A stretch of DNA of 64,000 nt. Origin: Micropterix aruncella (lineage: Eukaryota; Arthropoda; Insecta; Lepidoptera; Micropterigidae). The stretch is taken from contig OX155971.1 of assembly GCA_944548615.1 (NCBI GenBank), positions 25,780,072 through 25,844,071 on the forward strand. The letters are read 5' to 3'. The position numbers were made by a program, and so were the translations under genes. How positions within the stretch are numbered: the first letter of the stretch is position 1; the number at the start of each line of letters is the position of its first letter. A model generated the notes under the pieces. It did not search any database. It saw only the letters and a program-made list of their open reading frames with translations, and had not been told where the DNA came from. This document shows, in pieces, positions 31,177-42,356 of this stretch.

Positions 31177-31839
31177 TGTCACTCCCGTGAGTATAAGTAC
31201 CTAATGTAATATTTTTTTAATTGTGTTTTCAAAATGTCTCGCGGGCCGGATCATATCTTACAGCGGGCCGGATCCGGCCCGCGGGCCGGTTGTTGCCCAT
31301 ATATGCCTTAGAGGTAATACAAAAAGTTTAAAAAGACGTATTTTTTATTTTATTTAATTACTCGAGGGAACAAGTAGCTGTATATGACGTATTTTTATAC
31401 AATATTTCATTCTCTATTTTACCCTTTTAGGGGGGAATTTCAAAAAAAAAATTAACGTTCATTCTTCCACTACCAAATAAAGCCATGTGCAAAATGTCAA
31501 GTTTCTAGATCTAACGATTTAAATATCTCCATACAATATTCCATCCCCCAAATTAGGGTTGATTTTGTAAAAATTATGAATGCTATTATTTTTCATTTGT
31601 AATGAGTAACCTAAATATAAATTTTGATGTCAGTAGCTTTAGCAGTTTCGATTTTCCAGAACAGCAACAGAATTTCACCCATTTCACAACCTTAGGGGTG
31701 GAATTTCTAAACTTATAGGTTGGCTTACATTATAGAAGGAAACCTTGTGCAAAATTTGAAGTTATAGCCCCAGTGGTTTAGGCTATGCGTTGATATGTCA
31801 GTCAGTCAGTAAGTCAGTTTCTTCTTTAATATACTAGTT

Positions 31840-32115
31840 TATAGAAATACATATATCTCTTCGGAATATACTCAATCAGGCCTTTCATTTGACACTAAAC
31901 ACGATATACTTATGTTAATTTATTGACATTTGGAGATTTGGTCATTTAGACAACTATTTACTTGAGATTTGGATAGTTAAGGTACCCTATGACACTCGGG
32001 ATGACATAACAATTCTAACAATATCACATACTTCTAAATCAGTTATAGCGTTTAGAAGTTATAGTACAACAAAGAAACGGAAAACATACATACATGAACC
32101 CTGAACACAACACTT
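31840..32115 (+). repeat. Repeat family C, copy 2
   Basis: Matches 19965-20250 in order and orientation (GACACTAAACACGATATACT, ACACTCGGGATGACATAACA, AACAAAGAAACGGAAAAC). Confidence 0.7.
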
Positions 32116-32491
32116 ATTTTTTCGGCGGTAATGTAAAAAAGATACAAAATTAAAATGATCTTAAAAACCAGCAATTATTACGGTATAAAATAATAGTTAT
32201 AATATGTATAAGAAAATATGGCAAAATGAACGTGAATGAATGAACGAAAAAATATATTTTAAAAATATATTATTATTGAATACATATATAGATGTAATAG
32301 GTTTAATCTGTTTCTTCTGATTGCAGTAAGCCATACTACTATCGTGTAAAATGTATTAAGGGACAAAAAATGTTTTATGGCCTTGTTAAATTGTGTAGTT
32401 ATTTTAATATAATACTTTTTCAAACAGTAACATATTATAATATTTTATTACTGCATATCCTGCGCTTTTCATATTACATACATTGGTAAAA
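32116..32491. other. AT-rich spacer, no gene seen
   Basis: No feature recognised. Confidence 0.45.
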
Positions 32492-32630
32492 AAACGAATT
32501 TACCGCGTGAAGTTTGTAAGGCCGGACGTCTTGGCTACCCTGTCCAGTCTACCCTGGACAACGGCGGTTGCAACATCGCCGAAACTTCGGGTGTTACAAA
32601 GTTCACGCTGTAAATTCGTTTTATGTTTTT
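32492..32630. mobile_element. Small foldback element (MITE-like)
   Basis: Arms AAACGAATTTACCGCGTGAA and TTCACGCTGTAAATTCGTTT flank a GC-richer centre (CTTGGCTACCCTGTCCAGTC). The minus ORF 32500-32733 includes the element and is not supported as a gene. Confidence 0.6.
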
Positions 32631-33174
32631 TATAATGCCAAACAACCGCTATAGTCTTTAATTTCATACATACATTGGTTTCAGTAGAAAGAAAACGAAA
32701 TGGAATTTTATTTTTAATGTCAAAATTGTGCACATCGTGCTGTGTTTGTTTTATTTATTTATTTATTATTATTATTACTGGTAAAGAGTTAACAGTGTGA
32801 TCGTACACATATAATTTGTAACTGTTTATATAAGCAATACGAAATGAACACAACCCATACGATCATTCTAGACGAATGCCCAACTAGACCGAACAGCCTG
32901 TATCTGGGCACAAGAAATATATTGCCTTTGGTTTTTGAGTAGTACTGTCGTTATTTGACTAATAGACTACTTTCAATGCTAACACTAAGATAATAGCATA
33001 AAATAGTAAACATATTAATACAAATATATATGATAAAGAGTTAGATACATACACATATACACATATACACATTCAAACATACAAACATACATATATGATA
33101 TATAACCTTCCTTTGAATGGAATTTTCATCAAAATGTTTAAATGTAAGGAAGCTAATGTAACGCCAAGGTCGAA
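32631..33174. other. AT-rich spacer with ACATATACAC low complexity
   Basis: 33045-33100 is a loose ACATA/TACACA microsatellite. No gene. Confidence 0.5.
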
Positions 33175-33590
33175 TCAATCCAAAAGGCTTACGACCCTAA
33201 GACGGCCCATGAGGCCTTATCGCTAAATAGGAACAATCTACGCATACTGGTGAGGGCACTCACGGGGCATTGTGGCCTTAACAAACACATGTACAACCTC
33301 TAGCTCCGAGACACAAAAATGTGCAGGTTCTGACAAGGGGCAGAGGAAACTCCCCTGCACATCATGTGCGAGTGTGGCCCGCTGCTGCGTAAAAGATTCA
33401 TCCACCTGGGTGATGATTACCTCCAACCTGAGGAGGTAAAACAATCTGGCGCCAAAAGCCTGTTGCAGTTCTTAAATTACACGAGGCTTGGCGCAGAACT
33501 ATAGTAGGTGGAGAACACAATAGATCAGCAATGGTCGCAGTGTTACTAGGCTCATAAAGACCTTAAAAAAGCCCCACACAACAAATAATA
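33175..33590 (+). pseudogene. LINE ORF2 C-terminus (post-RNase H) relic
   Basis: The plus strand reads LRILVRALTGHCGLNKHMYN, then TKMCRF, GAEETPLHIMCECGPLLRKR and FIHLGDDYLQPEEV, the LTGH...L..H...C..C....ET..H..CECP...R signature that ends RNase H-bearing LINEs. In-frame TAG and TGA codons interrupt it. A short AT tail follows. Confidence 0.8.
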
Positions 33591-33849
33591 AAAAAAGGTA
33601 ATGTAATAATTTGAAGCGCTTAAATAACAAACTACATGTTGAGAGGCAATTTCATTTGTAATATCATTCTGATGGCCTGTTTCTGTATATCCACAGCCTA
33701 ACGATTTTACCGTTATGCACCTTTAAAAAACATGTATTAACTTAATCATCTTTTTAAAAGTATACTCGTCGTTTCATTTGATAAACGTGTTTTGTTACGT
33801 TACGTGTGCTGATCGTATCGTGAACACACATAGATATTTTATACTATTC
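33591..33849. other. AT-rich spacer
   Basis: No feature recognised. Confidence 0.4.
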
Positions 33850-33948
33850 ATGATTGAAAAATTCCCAAAAAATGACATTTTGGATCATTTAACCGCAGAA
33901 GCGGACCTCCGCCATGTAATTAAATATGTCTATAAGAATAAGTGGGAG
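33850..33948 (+). CDS. Weak candidate first coding exon
   Basis: An ATG at 33850 opens 33 codons (MIEKFPKNDILDHLTAEADL, then RHVIKYVYKNKWE) ending exactly at a strong donor, GGGAG|GTGAGT. Composition is protein-like rather than AT-biased. No homologue is recognised and no second exon was found. The open frame also continues past the donor to 34071. It may equally be a chance match. Confidence 0.22.
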
Positions 33949-34309
33949 GTGAGTCGACAGCCAAACAAAAAACTTCCAATTTTCGCTGTGGCAATCGTTC
34001 AATCTTCGCGCTCAACAACGCAATTATTGAAATCGAAAAATGGCTTCAATAATATTCGTAATGACAAGTAATGACACCAATCATCGGTCACATACGGTCA
34101 TGAACCGCGAAAAAACATCACTCTGCAGCAAAAGTTCAAAGAACTTTGAACCGGCCGTAACAACATGAGAAACGTAATACTATAACACATGACAGCGATG
34201 CTGAGATGATAAGGACGATTTTATACTGAATTCTAAACAATATTATGGTCTTACCTATGAGGTTGCCGTTATATTAAATAAAGACAATGGCTAATTTCGT
34301 ATCCAACTT
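33949..34309. other. No gene seen
   Basis: Unique-looking sequence without a feature. Confidence 0.4.
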
Positions 34310-34500
34310 GCGAAATTTGTTGTAAAACTTTTTCACATACCAGACTGGCAAAACTGGGCACACTGGAATGCCCGATGAAGCCAGTTGTTGGGATCCTCTT
34401 CGCTATAGGTAAGAGAATCATCAGGGACTGCTTGGAGCAGGAACATCGAACATCTTGGAAACAGAACCAAGGATGTCGCCAGGCAAAAGCCATAATATTT
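34310..34500 (+). pseudogene. LINE fragment, second copy of the 12455-13110 family
   Basis: RLAKLGTLECPMKPVVGILF and AIGKRIIRDCLEQEHRTSWK, then QNQGCRQAKA correspond to minus-strand 13040-12880. Both 5' and 3' parts are missing. Confidence 0.75.
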
Positions 34501-34975
34501 TTTTATTTTATAAAATTATCCAATACAATACAATTGATTTTGCGAAGCAGATAAGATTAGATTTGTGTGGATTTTATCACCCCAGCAGATTGTATATCTG
34601 TTCTGGGGTGATAGTTTTTAAGACTTCACTTTAATCATAGTGACTTCACTTTCTTTTTCCTTTTTTTTTTTTTTTTCTCATTCATTCTGATCGCTCTTTC
34701 ATTCTTAAAAATTTTAAGGTTAATATAAATATATAAATGTGTATATAAATAAAGAACTAATATTAAATAAAGAAAATGAAAATATTTAAGTTTATAGATA
34801 AGTAAAATAAATAAATATATAGATATATAAATAATATATAACTAAATAGACCAATAAATTAAGTAGCCTAAAAAAGTTTCTTACTATGCACATATAAAAT
34901 TGTGAATTTAATTAATTAATATAATATTATCATTTTTTTTAAACATAATCAACCGAAACATATTTCTTATCAAGT
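34501..34975. other. AT-rich spacer with a hairpin at 34575-34613
   Basis: TATCACCCCAGCAGAT ... ATCTGTTCTGGGGTGATA forms a stem with one or two mismatches. No gene. Confidence 0.5.
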
Positions 34976-35690
34976 ATCAGGTGACAGATATGGACCAAAG
35001 TTTGATCCCTCAAATTATCGACCGATATCAGTACCCGATGTTTTAGCAAAAATTTTAGAAAAAAATAGTAATTACACAACTCTGTTATCATCTAGAAACC
35101 AATCACATGTCATCCGAAAACCAATACGGCTTCAGATCCAAAATGGGAACACAAGATGCAGTACTAAAAATGTCGGAGCATATCACTAGGTATGTAGACG
35201 CCAACAAAAAGTGTATTACTGTACTTCCTGACCCCGCGCAAGCCTCCGACACAGTATCCCATGAAATGCTCCTAATGAAACTTGGGAAATATGGTATTAC
35301 AAGTATCGAACTAAACTGGTTTCGCAGCTGTACGTATTGGATCCCGAAAACAGCGTACCCGGCAGGCGATTCACCCGGTAATAGTCTCCACAATAATCAT
35401 GGGGTCCCACAAGGAAGCACTCCTGGACCGACTCCCCTCTCACTCTACATAAATGGGCTTTGTGAAATGGACGTTGGTGCAGATATACTATCCTTCGCCG
35501 ACAATACTGCCCTCATACTCGAATCGAATAGTTGGGAAAGTGCATACAACAAGGCAGCTGCCGCGATGAAAAGTGTCAAGGGCTGGCCTGACCACAATCT
35601 GTCAACGCCGAACGTGGATGAAACTAAGCTTGTAGCCTTCAGCATAGATGCTCGTCAGCAACCTCCACAAAAATTATAACAATAGAGCAA
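34976..35690 (+). pseudogene. LINE reverse transcriptase fragment with mutated active site
   Basis: 34983-35050 reads FDPSNYRPISVPDVLAKILE (RT motif 1 region). After a frameshift the 190-codon frame 35107-35679 gives SSENQYGFRSKMGTQDAVLK, PAQASDTVSHEMLL (motif A), HNNHGVPQGSTPGPTPLSLY (motif B/4) and ILSFADNTALILES (motif C). The catalytic box FADDT is FADNT, and AFD is ASD, so the enzyme would be dead even where the frame is open. The element lacks everything after about the thumb region. Confidence 0.85.
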
Positions 35691-36044
35691 CCACTTCCAA
35701 AGAAAACACTAAATATCACAAGGGGGGAGAGGGTGTGGAGAGATATTACATGTATTTATTTTGTTGAACACGCGAGTGTTGTTAGTGTTGAAGAAAGTCT
35801 CGCTAATCCGTGGTCCGAGGACAATATCGATTAAATATATTCATGTACCAGTACAATTATATGTTTTCAAGTGATTGGACTTTTCCTCTATTATTTTTAT
35901 GCCAGTCAAAAAGAACCTGTAACCTTAATGTCTGTCTGGAAAATGTTATTATGGTACTAAATTTGCCAGAAATAAATTAGAATATACATGTATTTAAAGA
36001 TGATATTCTGAAAATTTGTGAGATACTTTGTACCAAAACAATAC
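35691..36044. other. No gene seen
   Basis: AT-rich sequence after the LINE fragment; a GGGGGGAGAGGG tract at 35722-35735. Confidence 0.4.
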
Positions 36045-36165
36045 ACGTGATTTTGGATGGGGGGAGGGGTAGTCTAAAACCTCACCATGTATCACCGGGG
36101 GGGGGGGGGGGGGGGTTAAAAAGTTGCTAAAATACATCACGTGATTAATGGACGACCCCTTAGCA
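36045..36165. repeat. Poly-G element with inverted ends
   Basis: ACACGTGATTTTGGATGGGG at the left is echoed by inverted ATCACGTGATTAATGGACGA...CCCC at the right, around a run of 19 Gs at 36097-36115. A different family from D. Confidence 0.55.
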
Positions 36166-37492
36166 GAAATTTATAAAGTTAATTGCAAAAAAAGTTATAA
36201 AGTTAATTGCAAAATATTTTATTCAATATTTACAATCTTTTTTAGTATTTACTTCATTTACTGCTATAATTTCTAGTAATACTATTTCGTAGAGAGAATA
36301 AAGTTTTAGGTTGATTTCTGTATGCAAATCTGCTCAAAATCTCAGAATCATGACTTCACTCACTGATCCTTTTTACATCGCGGTTCAAAATCGTATAATG
36401 TACAGTACTGAAACCAGTCTAAGCAGTATCGAAAACCCACGCTTTACACCCACGTAAACGGCTAACCCATTCACAATCCCGACATCTAAAATGCAAGCTT
36501 TGTTTGCCATATATTTCTAAACAAATTGTATAAAATTAAGTGAGAGCGTAAAAAATACAACTTTAAAGATTTGGGAGAGAATGCTAAAATGCATCGAATA
36601 TCCAGATCTTTAACAGTATATTTCTTGGCGTAATAAAATGAGAACCGGTCGGAAGAAATGAAGCTTGGCAATTGCTTAGTTTTGTGGCTATGTCATTTCA
36701 TTTTATTCATTTACCCAAATTCAATTCAATTCAATTCATTATTGAGAAATCACACAGTATTACAGTAATAATATTTTTTTTAAATGTACAACAAGTAAAA
36801 CCGGTTACGGATTTCAATAAAATTACATAAATTACGTTTTTTTTAAACTACTTAATAAAACTAATGTACCTTCAATTTTAGAACTACACAAGAGTCTAGT
36901 ATGCAGGGTGTGTGTGTACCTATGTGTTTGTGGGAGTGTGTTGAGCGTGTACGTGTGGAGTGTGAGCGTGTATGATATTAGTAATGGCGTATATAAAATA
37001 TAATAATAATAATAAATAAAAATAGCTAAAAACGAATAGTCAGCCTATTGTATCGATTAGGGTTTGATTTACTGATTCTAACGGATGTCGTAAAACATAA
37101 TAAATGTATTCTGTCAATCCTACATGAAAAATCATTTTTATCTAAATTGTTAAATTGAATATCCATATATTTTCTTTTTTTTTAATGTAGTGGTTTTTTT
37201 AAAAATTAAATTGGTATTTTTTTGGTAGGAAAAGGTGAGAAAATAAATATAATAAATAAAAAATATGTAAATAAACTTTTTTTACCATTGATACTATTCT
37301 TTCCTATTATTGAGTTGATACCTTAGAAATAAGCCATGCTGCACTTAAAACATTTAAGGATTGTAACGCTGGAAAAAGAAGTAGAGGAGTATAAGAGGTC
37401 TACCATGACCAGATAAGTGTCTTTTCAATTATGTTATAATATCAAACATGTAATATTAATGTATAATGTCAATTTATATAAATATAGGGCTC
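36166..37492. other. AT-rich; GT-rich tract 36905-36975
   Basis: No gene is supported. The GTGTGTGTGTACC...GTGTGAGCGTG tract is degenerate dinucleotide sequence. Confidence 0.5.
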
Positions 37493-37856
37493 GATTGCGT
37501 TTCTTCGTGAACTAAAATCGGAAATTAGTTCGTGTGAACGAGACAGGGCAATACGCTAGAGCGGAATGTGAAATTAACGGTTGTCAGTTTTTCGCATTAA
37601 AACAAACAAAGATAAAGCGTCTGAATCGAACACCGCACGAAATGTGAAACGAACGATCGTCGATAAATACTACCTGCCGAACTTATACTCGTCCAAATAA
37701 ATTCGAGCTTTTTTCGTGCGGTGTAAGATTTGACCTTGGCGGGCAGTTTTAATGGGAAAAAGTGACAACCGGTCATTTCACACTCCGCTCTAGCGTATTG
37801 CCCTGTCTCGTTCACGCGGACTAATTTCCGATTTTAGTTCACGAAGAAACGTAATC
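37493..37856. mobile_element. Foldback MITE with ~115-bp terminal inverted repeats
   Basis: The left arm GATTGCGTTTCTTCGTGAAC...GTGAACGAGACAGGGCAATA...GTCAGTTTTTCGCATTAAAA is matched by the inverted right arm over about 115 bp with few differences. The centre contains a further inverted pair (ACACCGCACGAAA / TTTCGTGCGGTGT). Total 364 bp. No ORF of its own and no clear target duplication. Confidence 0.85.
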
Positions 37857-38229
37857 ATGAAGAAACGCATTTTTAATCTAAAACAATTAAAAGAAAGTCT
37901 AGTTCTTTGGATATACATAGATCTGAATCTTCAGACAACCGTGCAGCGGCGCGCTAGTCCAGAGTTGCAGCGGCGCACCTGTCGTGCCGTCACGTAGAGC
38001 CGCTACCGGCTTGCCAGCGCGCGCAGGAACAGGCCCGGGCCACTCAATCGCAGACGAGCTTCTTCTTCTCCTCTTTATTTGAAAAAACAACAGTCTTACA
38101 TCAGTCTTAAGTACTAGAGATAATATTACATTAAGTTATTTGATGTAAATCCAAAAACGTTTTCTACTTCTTATTAATTTACCTACATTGTTATACTCTT
38201 CTAATACCTTAAATATTTTATTTTAATTT
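37857..38229. other. Spacer with GC-rich island 37930-38060
   Basis: CGGCGCGC/CAGCGGCGCACC-rich stretch; the minus ORF 37899-38090 over it has no domain. The origin is unknown; it may be part of an element. Confidence 0.4.
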
Positions 38230-38960
38230 CAGTTTGGTTTTATTTAGTCTGGTATTTTTGCAGAGGCGAGTTGCTTGAATTGTGATTTACTTAGAAGCAT
38301 ACCATCAAAGCAATTTACAATGTTCACATATGAGTGCATTATACGGGGCACCGGCGAGAATAGTGCGTTATTGATTGAACAATGCGGCGGGCGTAAGACA
38401 TCACAACGACGAGTTCTGTGGGTCGACGGAACGTTCAGCGGGAAAAAACTGAGCAGATCAGGGCAGTCGAGGTAAAGAGTGAATTAATGAGAAGATCTAT
38501 AAGAGTACTTCTCGTCTTCAGAAATTGACATTCAAAAAAGTGAATTTGGGCGTTGTAATTGGCGAATTCTATTTCGTGAAAGAATTTAAAACGCATCCAC
38601 CTCAGAACTGTTTTCTGAACTCTTTCAATGTCTGAAACATGTTGTTCATAACATGGATTCCAAACCACGCTGCCAAACTACAATCTACTCCGGACAAGCG
38701 ATGTAAACAGGAGCATAACAACGCGGAAATCCTTGAAAGGCTTCGTTACCCTTCAAAAGAATCCCAGCAACTGGTAACATTTTGAGTTCATTAGCTCGAT
38801 ATGAGTATTGCAGCTAAGTTTACTATTAAATGTTATACCCAAGTCAGTGAATTCAGAAACTCTTTCCAGTTTTTTCGCGTTAACATCATATTGGTAATGT
38901 GTAGGCCGATCAGATCTAGAAAAAGACATGGTTTTATGAGTGATTATTGACGTCACCCAA
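38230..38960 (-). pseudogene. LINE ORF2 C-terminal region, decayed
   Basis: The minus strand from 38956 reads SIITHKTMSFSRSDRPTHYQ, then RVSEFTDLGITFNSKLSCNT, FGSVVWNPCYEQHVSDIERV and QKTVLRWMRFKFFHE, and continues to a stop near 38240 after LSKSQFKQLAS. This is the region after the YXDD box of a Jockey-like LINE. Internal stops and a frameshift near 38450 are present. Confidence 0.8.
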
Positions 38961-39222
38961 TCGCGGCTGATTTAAACGACGTAGGTCGCCTTGACAGTGT
39001 GTCGCTGAAGAAACGGATATCAAGTTCATTATAAAACTTATGCAATCGCTGAGAAATTTCGCAGTGCTCGTCCAGTGGCCGCCGGCGTTAGTTGCGTGAC
39101 TGAAATACTATTAAAACTCACAATTGCAGTTGGTCAGCGACCTTCGAGGCATCTGCCTATCTGATCTTCCAGAAGGACAGCCATCGACTTTAATCATGGT
39201 AGGTTTAATAGATTATAATAGA
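38961..39222. other. Spacer with weak exon candidate 39130-39199
   Basis: Between CAATTGCAG (acceptor-like) and ATG|GTAGGT (donor-like), 70 bp reads VSDLRGICLSDLPEGQPSTL without stops. It could be a small internal exon or chance; the adjacent sequence is TE-derived. Confidence 0.2.
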
Positions 39223-40077
39223 CTAGCTGACCCGTGCCCACTTCGTTGGGCGGTAAACATTTTTACTTGTGATGAAATTATGAGTGAGGTTTGGTTAGTA
39301 CAGTGTGCTATGACTTATTTCCTGACTGCCAAAAGGAGGGTTATATTTTTACTGCATATGTATGTATGTATTTGTATGCCGATTTGGCTATATTACCGGG
39401 TTTCAAATGAGTGAATGAAATGATTATGATTGAATAAATTATGTATATTTTAATTGTTCAAAACTACTCTGTATACTATATTAGATGTAATGTTATTATT
39501 TGGTACCATTCTTTCAGGAGTTTCAACCCGAGATACGATCGCGGTTCCATACCTATGTCGTATTATCTCTTTAACCATTTATGCAGTAAAAGGAAAATTA
39601 TATGCACTAAATGGGAAAAGTCTTTTGTTTTCAACACTTGAGACGATAAATTTACTTATTTTGATAAGAATTCATAATTGTTGATAATATGACCAATAAA
39701 CATGACCTAACGATTTAAATTATTTTTTTAATATGAAAAAACTACTTTTTGTGACTTAAATATAAAAGTTAGACATATGCTGTCGTTTTTTGACATATGC
39801 TGTCAAGCTCTACATTTTTTCTCTAGAACTCAATCATATATCTCTCATCGTTAAGGCAGCGTTCGTAAGAAACCTTTTCATTCGACCGTTTTTTCTCCGA
39901 CTTACTTTGCAAATCCGACTAGCACGAAAAAGTCTTTTAATTTTTTGGATTAATATATAGCCTATAACACTCACAAATAATCTGGTTTTCTATTGGACAA
40001 GAATTTTCAAAATAGGTAGATCCAGAGATTACTCCCTACAACCTCACAAACTTTACCTCTTTATAATATTAGTATAT
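39223..40077 (-). mobile_element. Helitron, same family as 24562-25182
   Basis: The minus-strand 3' end is at 39223, with the hairpin GCCCAACGAAGTGGGC then CTAG|T, almost identical to the copy at 24562-25182. The 5' end near 40077 has TATACTAATATTATAAAGAG. About 400 bp in the middle (39300-39720) has no match in the other copy and may be captured or inserted sequence; it includes the ORFs at 39441-39684. Confidence 0.8.
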
Positions 40078-41084
40078 ATTAAATCCTTATTAAAGTACTT
40101 GTATATATTTATTTATTTAGGCCCATAAAAAATACAAAACCAAAACATTATCTTGGCCTAATAATTAATTAAACATTCCTTTTGTTGCTTAACTCGGAAG
40201 GAGATTCAGATCTGACAGTTTATTGTTTACCACCTGACTAAGAATAACCTGTATCGAGATGGTACCAACAGAAAGTTAATGTTGCCTGCCTAAAGTCATG
40301 TTGTCTCCCATCTTAGATGTTTTAAACGAATATTGGACAGGTATCTTTAATATTAAAATTTAAAGAATAAAAAGTAGTTACTTTAAACTTAAAATTAAAA
40401 TCTTGAAGAGACAAAATGAAACATAAAATGTATTTTAGTTTAAATATTCATAATTATTATTACATACTAGATTTTAATACATAGGTACATAGATATGATA
40501 TATATGTACTTTATATAAATTTATATTTAGAATATTTATATTAGAATACCTAAAACGATTTAGTAGGTACATAGCATGCATGAGTCCACACTATATATTC
40601 CAAAGAATGATCGAGCTTGTCAGTAGTATATGGAGGTGATATAATGGGATATATTGCTTGAACATCTGTAATATGTCTTATGATTTCATTGCCGCTCTGT
40701 TTACTGACTTATGTAATATGCAAAGGTCAGCTGTCCTACTTGGTGTGCCCAGTTACCGTACAACATATTATACTATATTTTATGGATCTTCCCTGCAAAT
40801 AATATATTTTGAATAAATAATTCGCATTGGGGTTTCCGTGTAATCATCCACATTTAAGAAGATTACGAGCTTTAAAACTCGAAACGGCTCACAATTAAGG
40901 TAAATTGCGGTACTTATAATTTTTTTAGATAAATAGATTTTTCCAGTGGTAAATATGTTATTGATATTGGACAGGTGGGCCCAGCGCCAATAAACTTTTG
41001 CCCATTGTCCTTTGCATTATGAATCCAATATGTATTTGGTATTCTATTGAAGATCCCGGTATGGAATCCCTTTCATTACGGGTA
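40078..41084. other. AT-rich, no gene seen
   Basis: No coding or named repeat signal. Confidence 0.45.
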
Positions 41085-41670
41085 TATTAAGGGTTCCTCT
41101 ATGTATGTTTTCGTGTCTTTATTCCACCATGCATTCTAAACGGCTGGACCGATTTAGAAGTACGTGGTAATTTTAGAATCTTTATGTCATCGCGAGTGTC
41201 ATAGAGTACCTTAACTGTCCGAATATCAAGTAAGTAGTTATCCAAATGTCCAAATGTTAATAAATTAATATAAATATATCGTGTTTAGCGTCAAATTAAA
41301 AGTCTCGTTTAGTACATTCAGGAAATATACATGTATCTGTATGGATAAATACATAAACCACAAATATTTCATAAAAAACTGTAACAAAATAATTATAAAT
41401 ACAATAGTTTACTTTCTGCAACGGCAGTCGTGTTTTGTTTTTTATTCTTTATACACGACTTCCCAAAAACAGAGGAGTTTGTTGTGATCAGGGTTCATCT
41501 ATGTAAGTATGTTTACCGTTTCTTTATTCCACCATAACTTCTAAACGATTGAACCGATTTAAATGTGCGTAGTATTGTTAGAATCTTATGTCATCTTGAG
41601 TGTCATAGTTTGCCTTAGCTGTCCAAATATCAAGTAAGTAATTATCAAATTGTCAATAAATTAACATTAA
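41085..41670 (-). repeat. Repeat family C, two tandem inverted copies
   Basis: 41110-41330 and 41495-41660 both contain TTTATTCCACCAT, CTAAACG.TTGAACCGATTT and TCCGAATATCAAGTAAGTA-like phrases in minus orientation relative to 19965-20250. Confidence 0.7.
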
Positions 41671-42245
41671 TATCCCAAAAATATTTCATTAAAAAAAAGG
41701 TAATAAAATAATTATAAATACTCCACTTTTTGTAACGACAGTAACAATTTTTTATTCTTTTAATATACATATTTACCGTATTTATCTGACCGAGCAGTAT
41801 TTAAAACAAATCTTTCTGTTTTTGTGCCATAACTTCCACTTTGGCAAACATCTCCACTCCAAAGTTTAAAAAAAACTGATCGTGTAATATCCATTACGAA
41901 CCATTAATAAAAACTTGAATCAATGAAATCAATTAAAGTTACGTACGCACGCTTAATTGACACCTTATGACCTATGGATTCAGTTGTATAATATAGCATT
42001 AATCTGACCAGCAAGTCGTGACTGTAGGGCGAGATGTTTAAGAAAAACGGTTTATGTCATCATTTTCCGAAACTGTCGTCAGCCGGATACGGTCGGATTA
42101 GCCGCTCGAAAGCCTTCGCGCGCAAGAAACTGCGCCGCAATTTTTGGTCGATTTTATAAATAAATACTAACGATATCGCTTTTCATGAACTCCCTCTTAT
42201 TACCTAGTAATTAATCTTGTTAATATATGTATTTATATAATATAT
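41671..42245. other. No gene seen
   Basis: AT-rich with a GC-richer patch at 42060-42145 (AGCCGCTCGAAAGCCTTCGC). Confidence 0.4.
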
Positions 42246-42330
42246 TAGAGGGCCGGTCGAAACGGTTACGCGCGGATCTGTCAATGGACGCAATGTGCCT
42301 ATAGGCACCGTTGGCGTCCGACGGGTTAAA
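42246..42330. other. Palindrome next to a TTAA, piggyBac-like end?
   Basis: GGACGCAATGTGCCTATAGG / CACCGTTGGCGTCC is an imperfect palindrome (42288-42321). It is followed by GACGGGTTAA, which inverted is TTAACCCGTC, a form seen at piggyBac-like termini. No second end was found. Confidence 0.25.
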
Positions 42331-42356
42331 CGATCTTAAGAATGTTTTTTCTTCTG

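Larger units (their letters stand above)
30546..31305 (-). mobile_element. hAT element, internally deleted, with perfect 8-bp TSD
   Basis: Flanked by CCTTAGAG on both sides (30538-30545 and 31306-31313). Ends are CAGGTATGGGC and GCCCATATATG, inverted with two mismatches. Subterminal GC-rich words (GGGCCGGATCCGGCCCGCGG) are typical of hAT elements. Only a C-terminal piece of transposase remains. A 17-bp perfect hairpin lies at 31134-31176. Confidence 0.85.
29480..31830 (+). repeat. Degenerate tandem array ('CCCCTTAGGGGTGGAATTTCC' units)
   Basis: Irregular repeats of a unit built around CCCTTAGGGGTGGAATTTCC and AAAACACGTGTT, seen at about 29665, 29805, 29920, 30035, 30330, 30535/31311, 31425 and 31690. 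It ends with TGATATGTCAGTCAGTCAGT (31790), a phrase also seen at 30430. Probably the internally repetitive 3' part of a retroelement. A hAT element is inserted in one unit. Confidence 0.65.

Noticed and set aside
29480..31830. CRISPR-like array of regularly spaced repeats
   Set aside because: Repeats are irregular in length and diverged, spacers are similar to one another, and the context is an insect genome.
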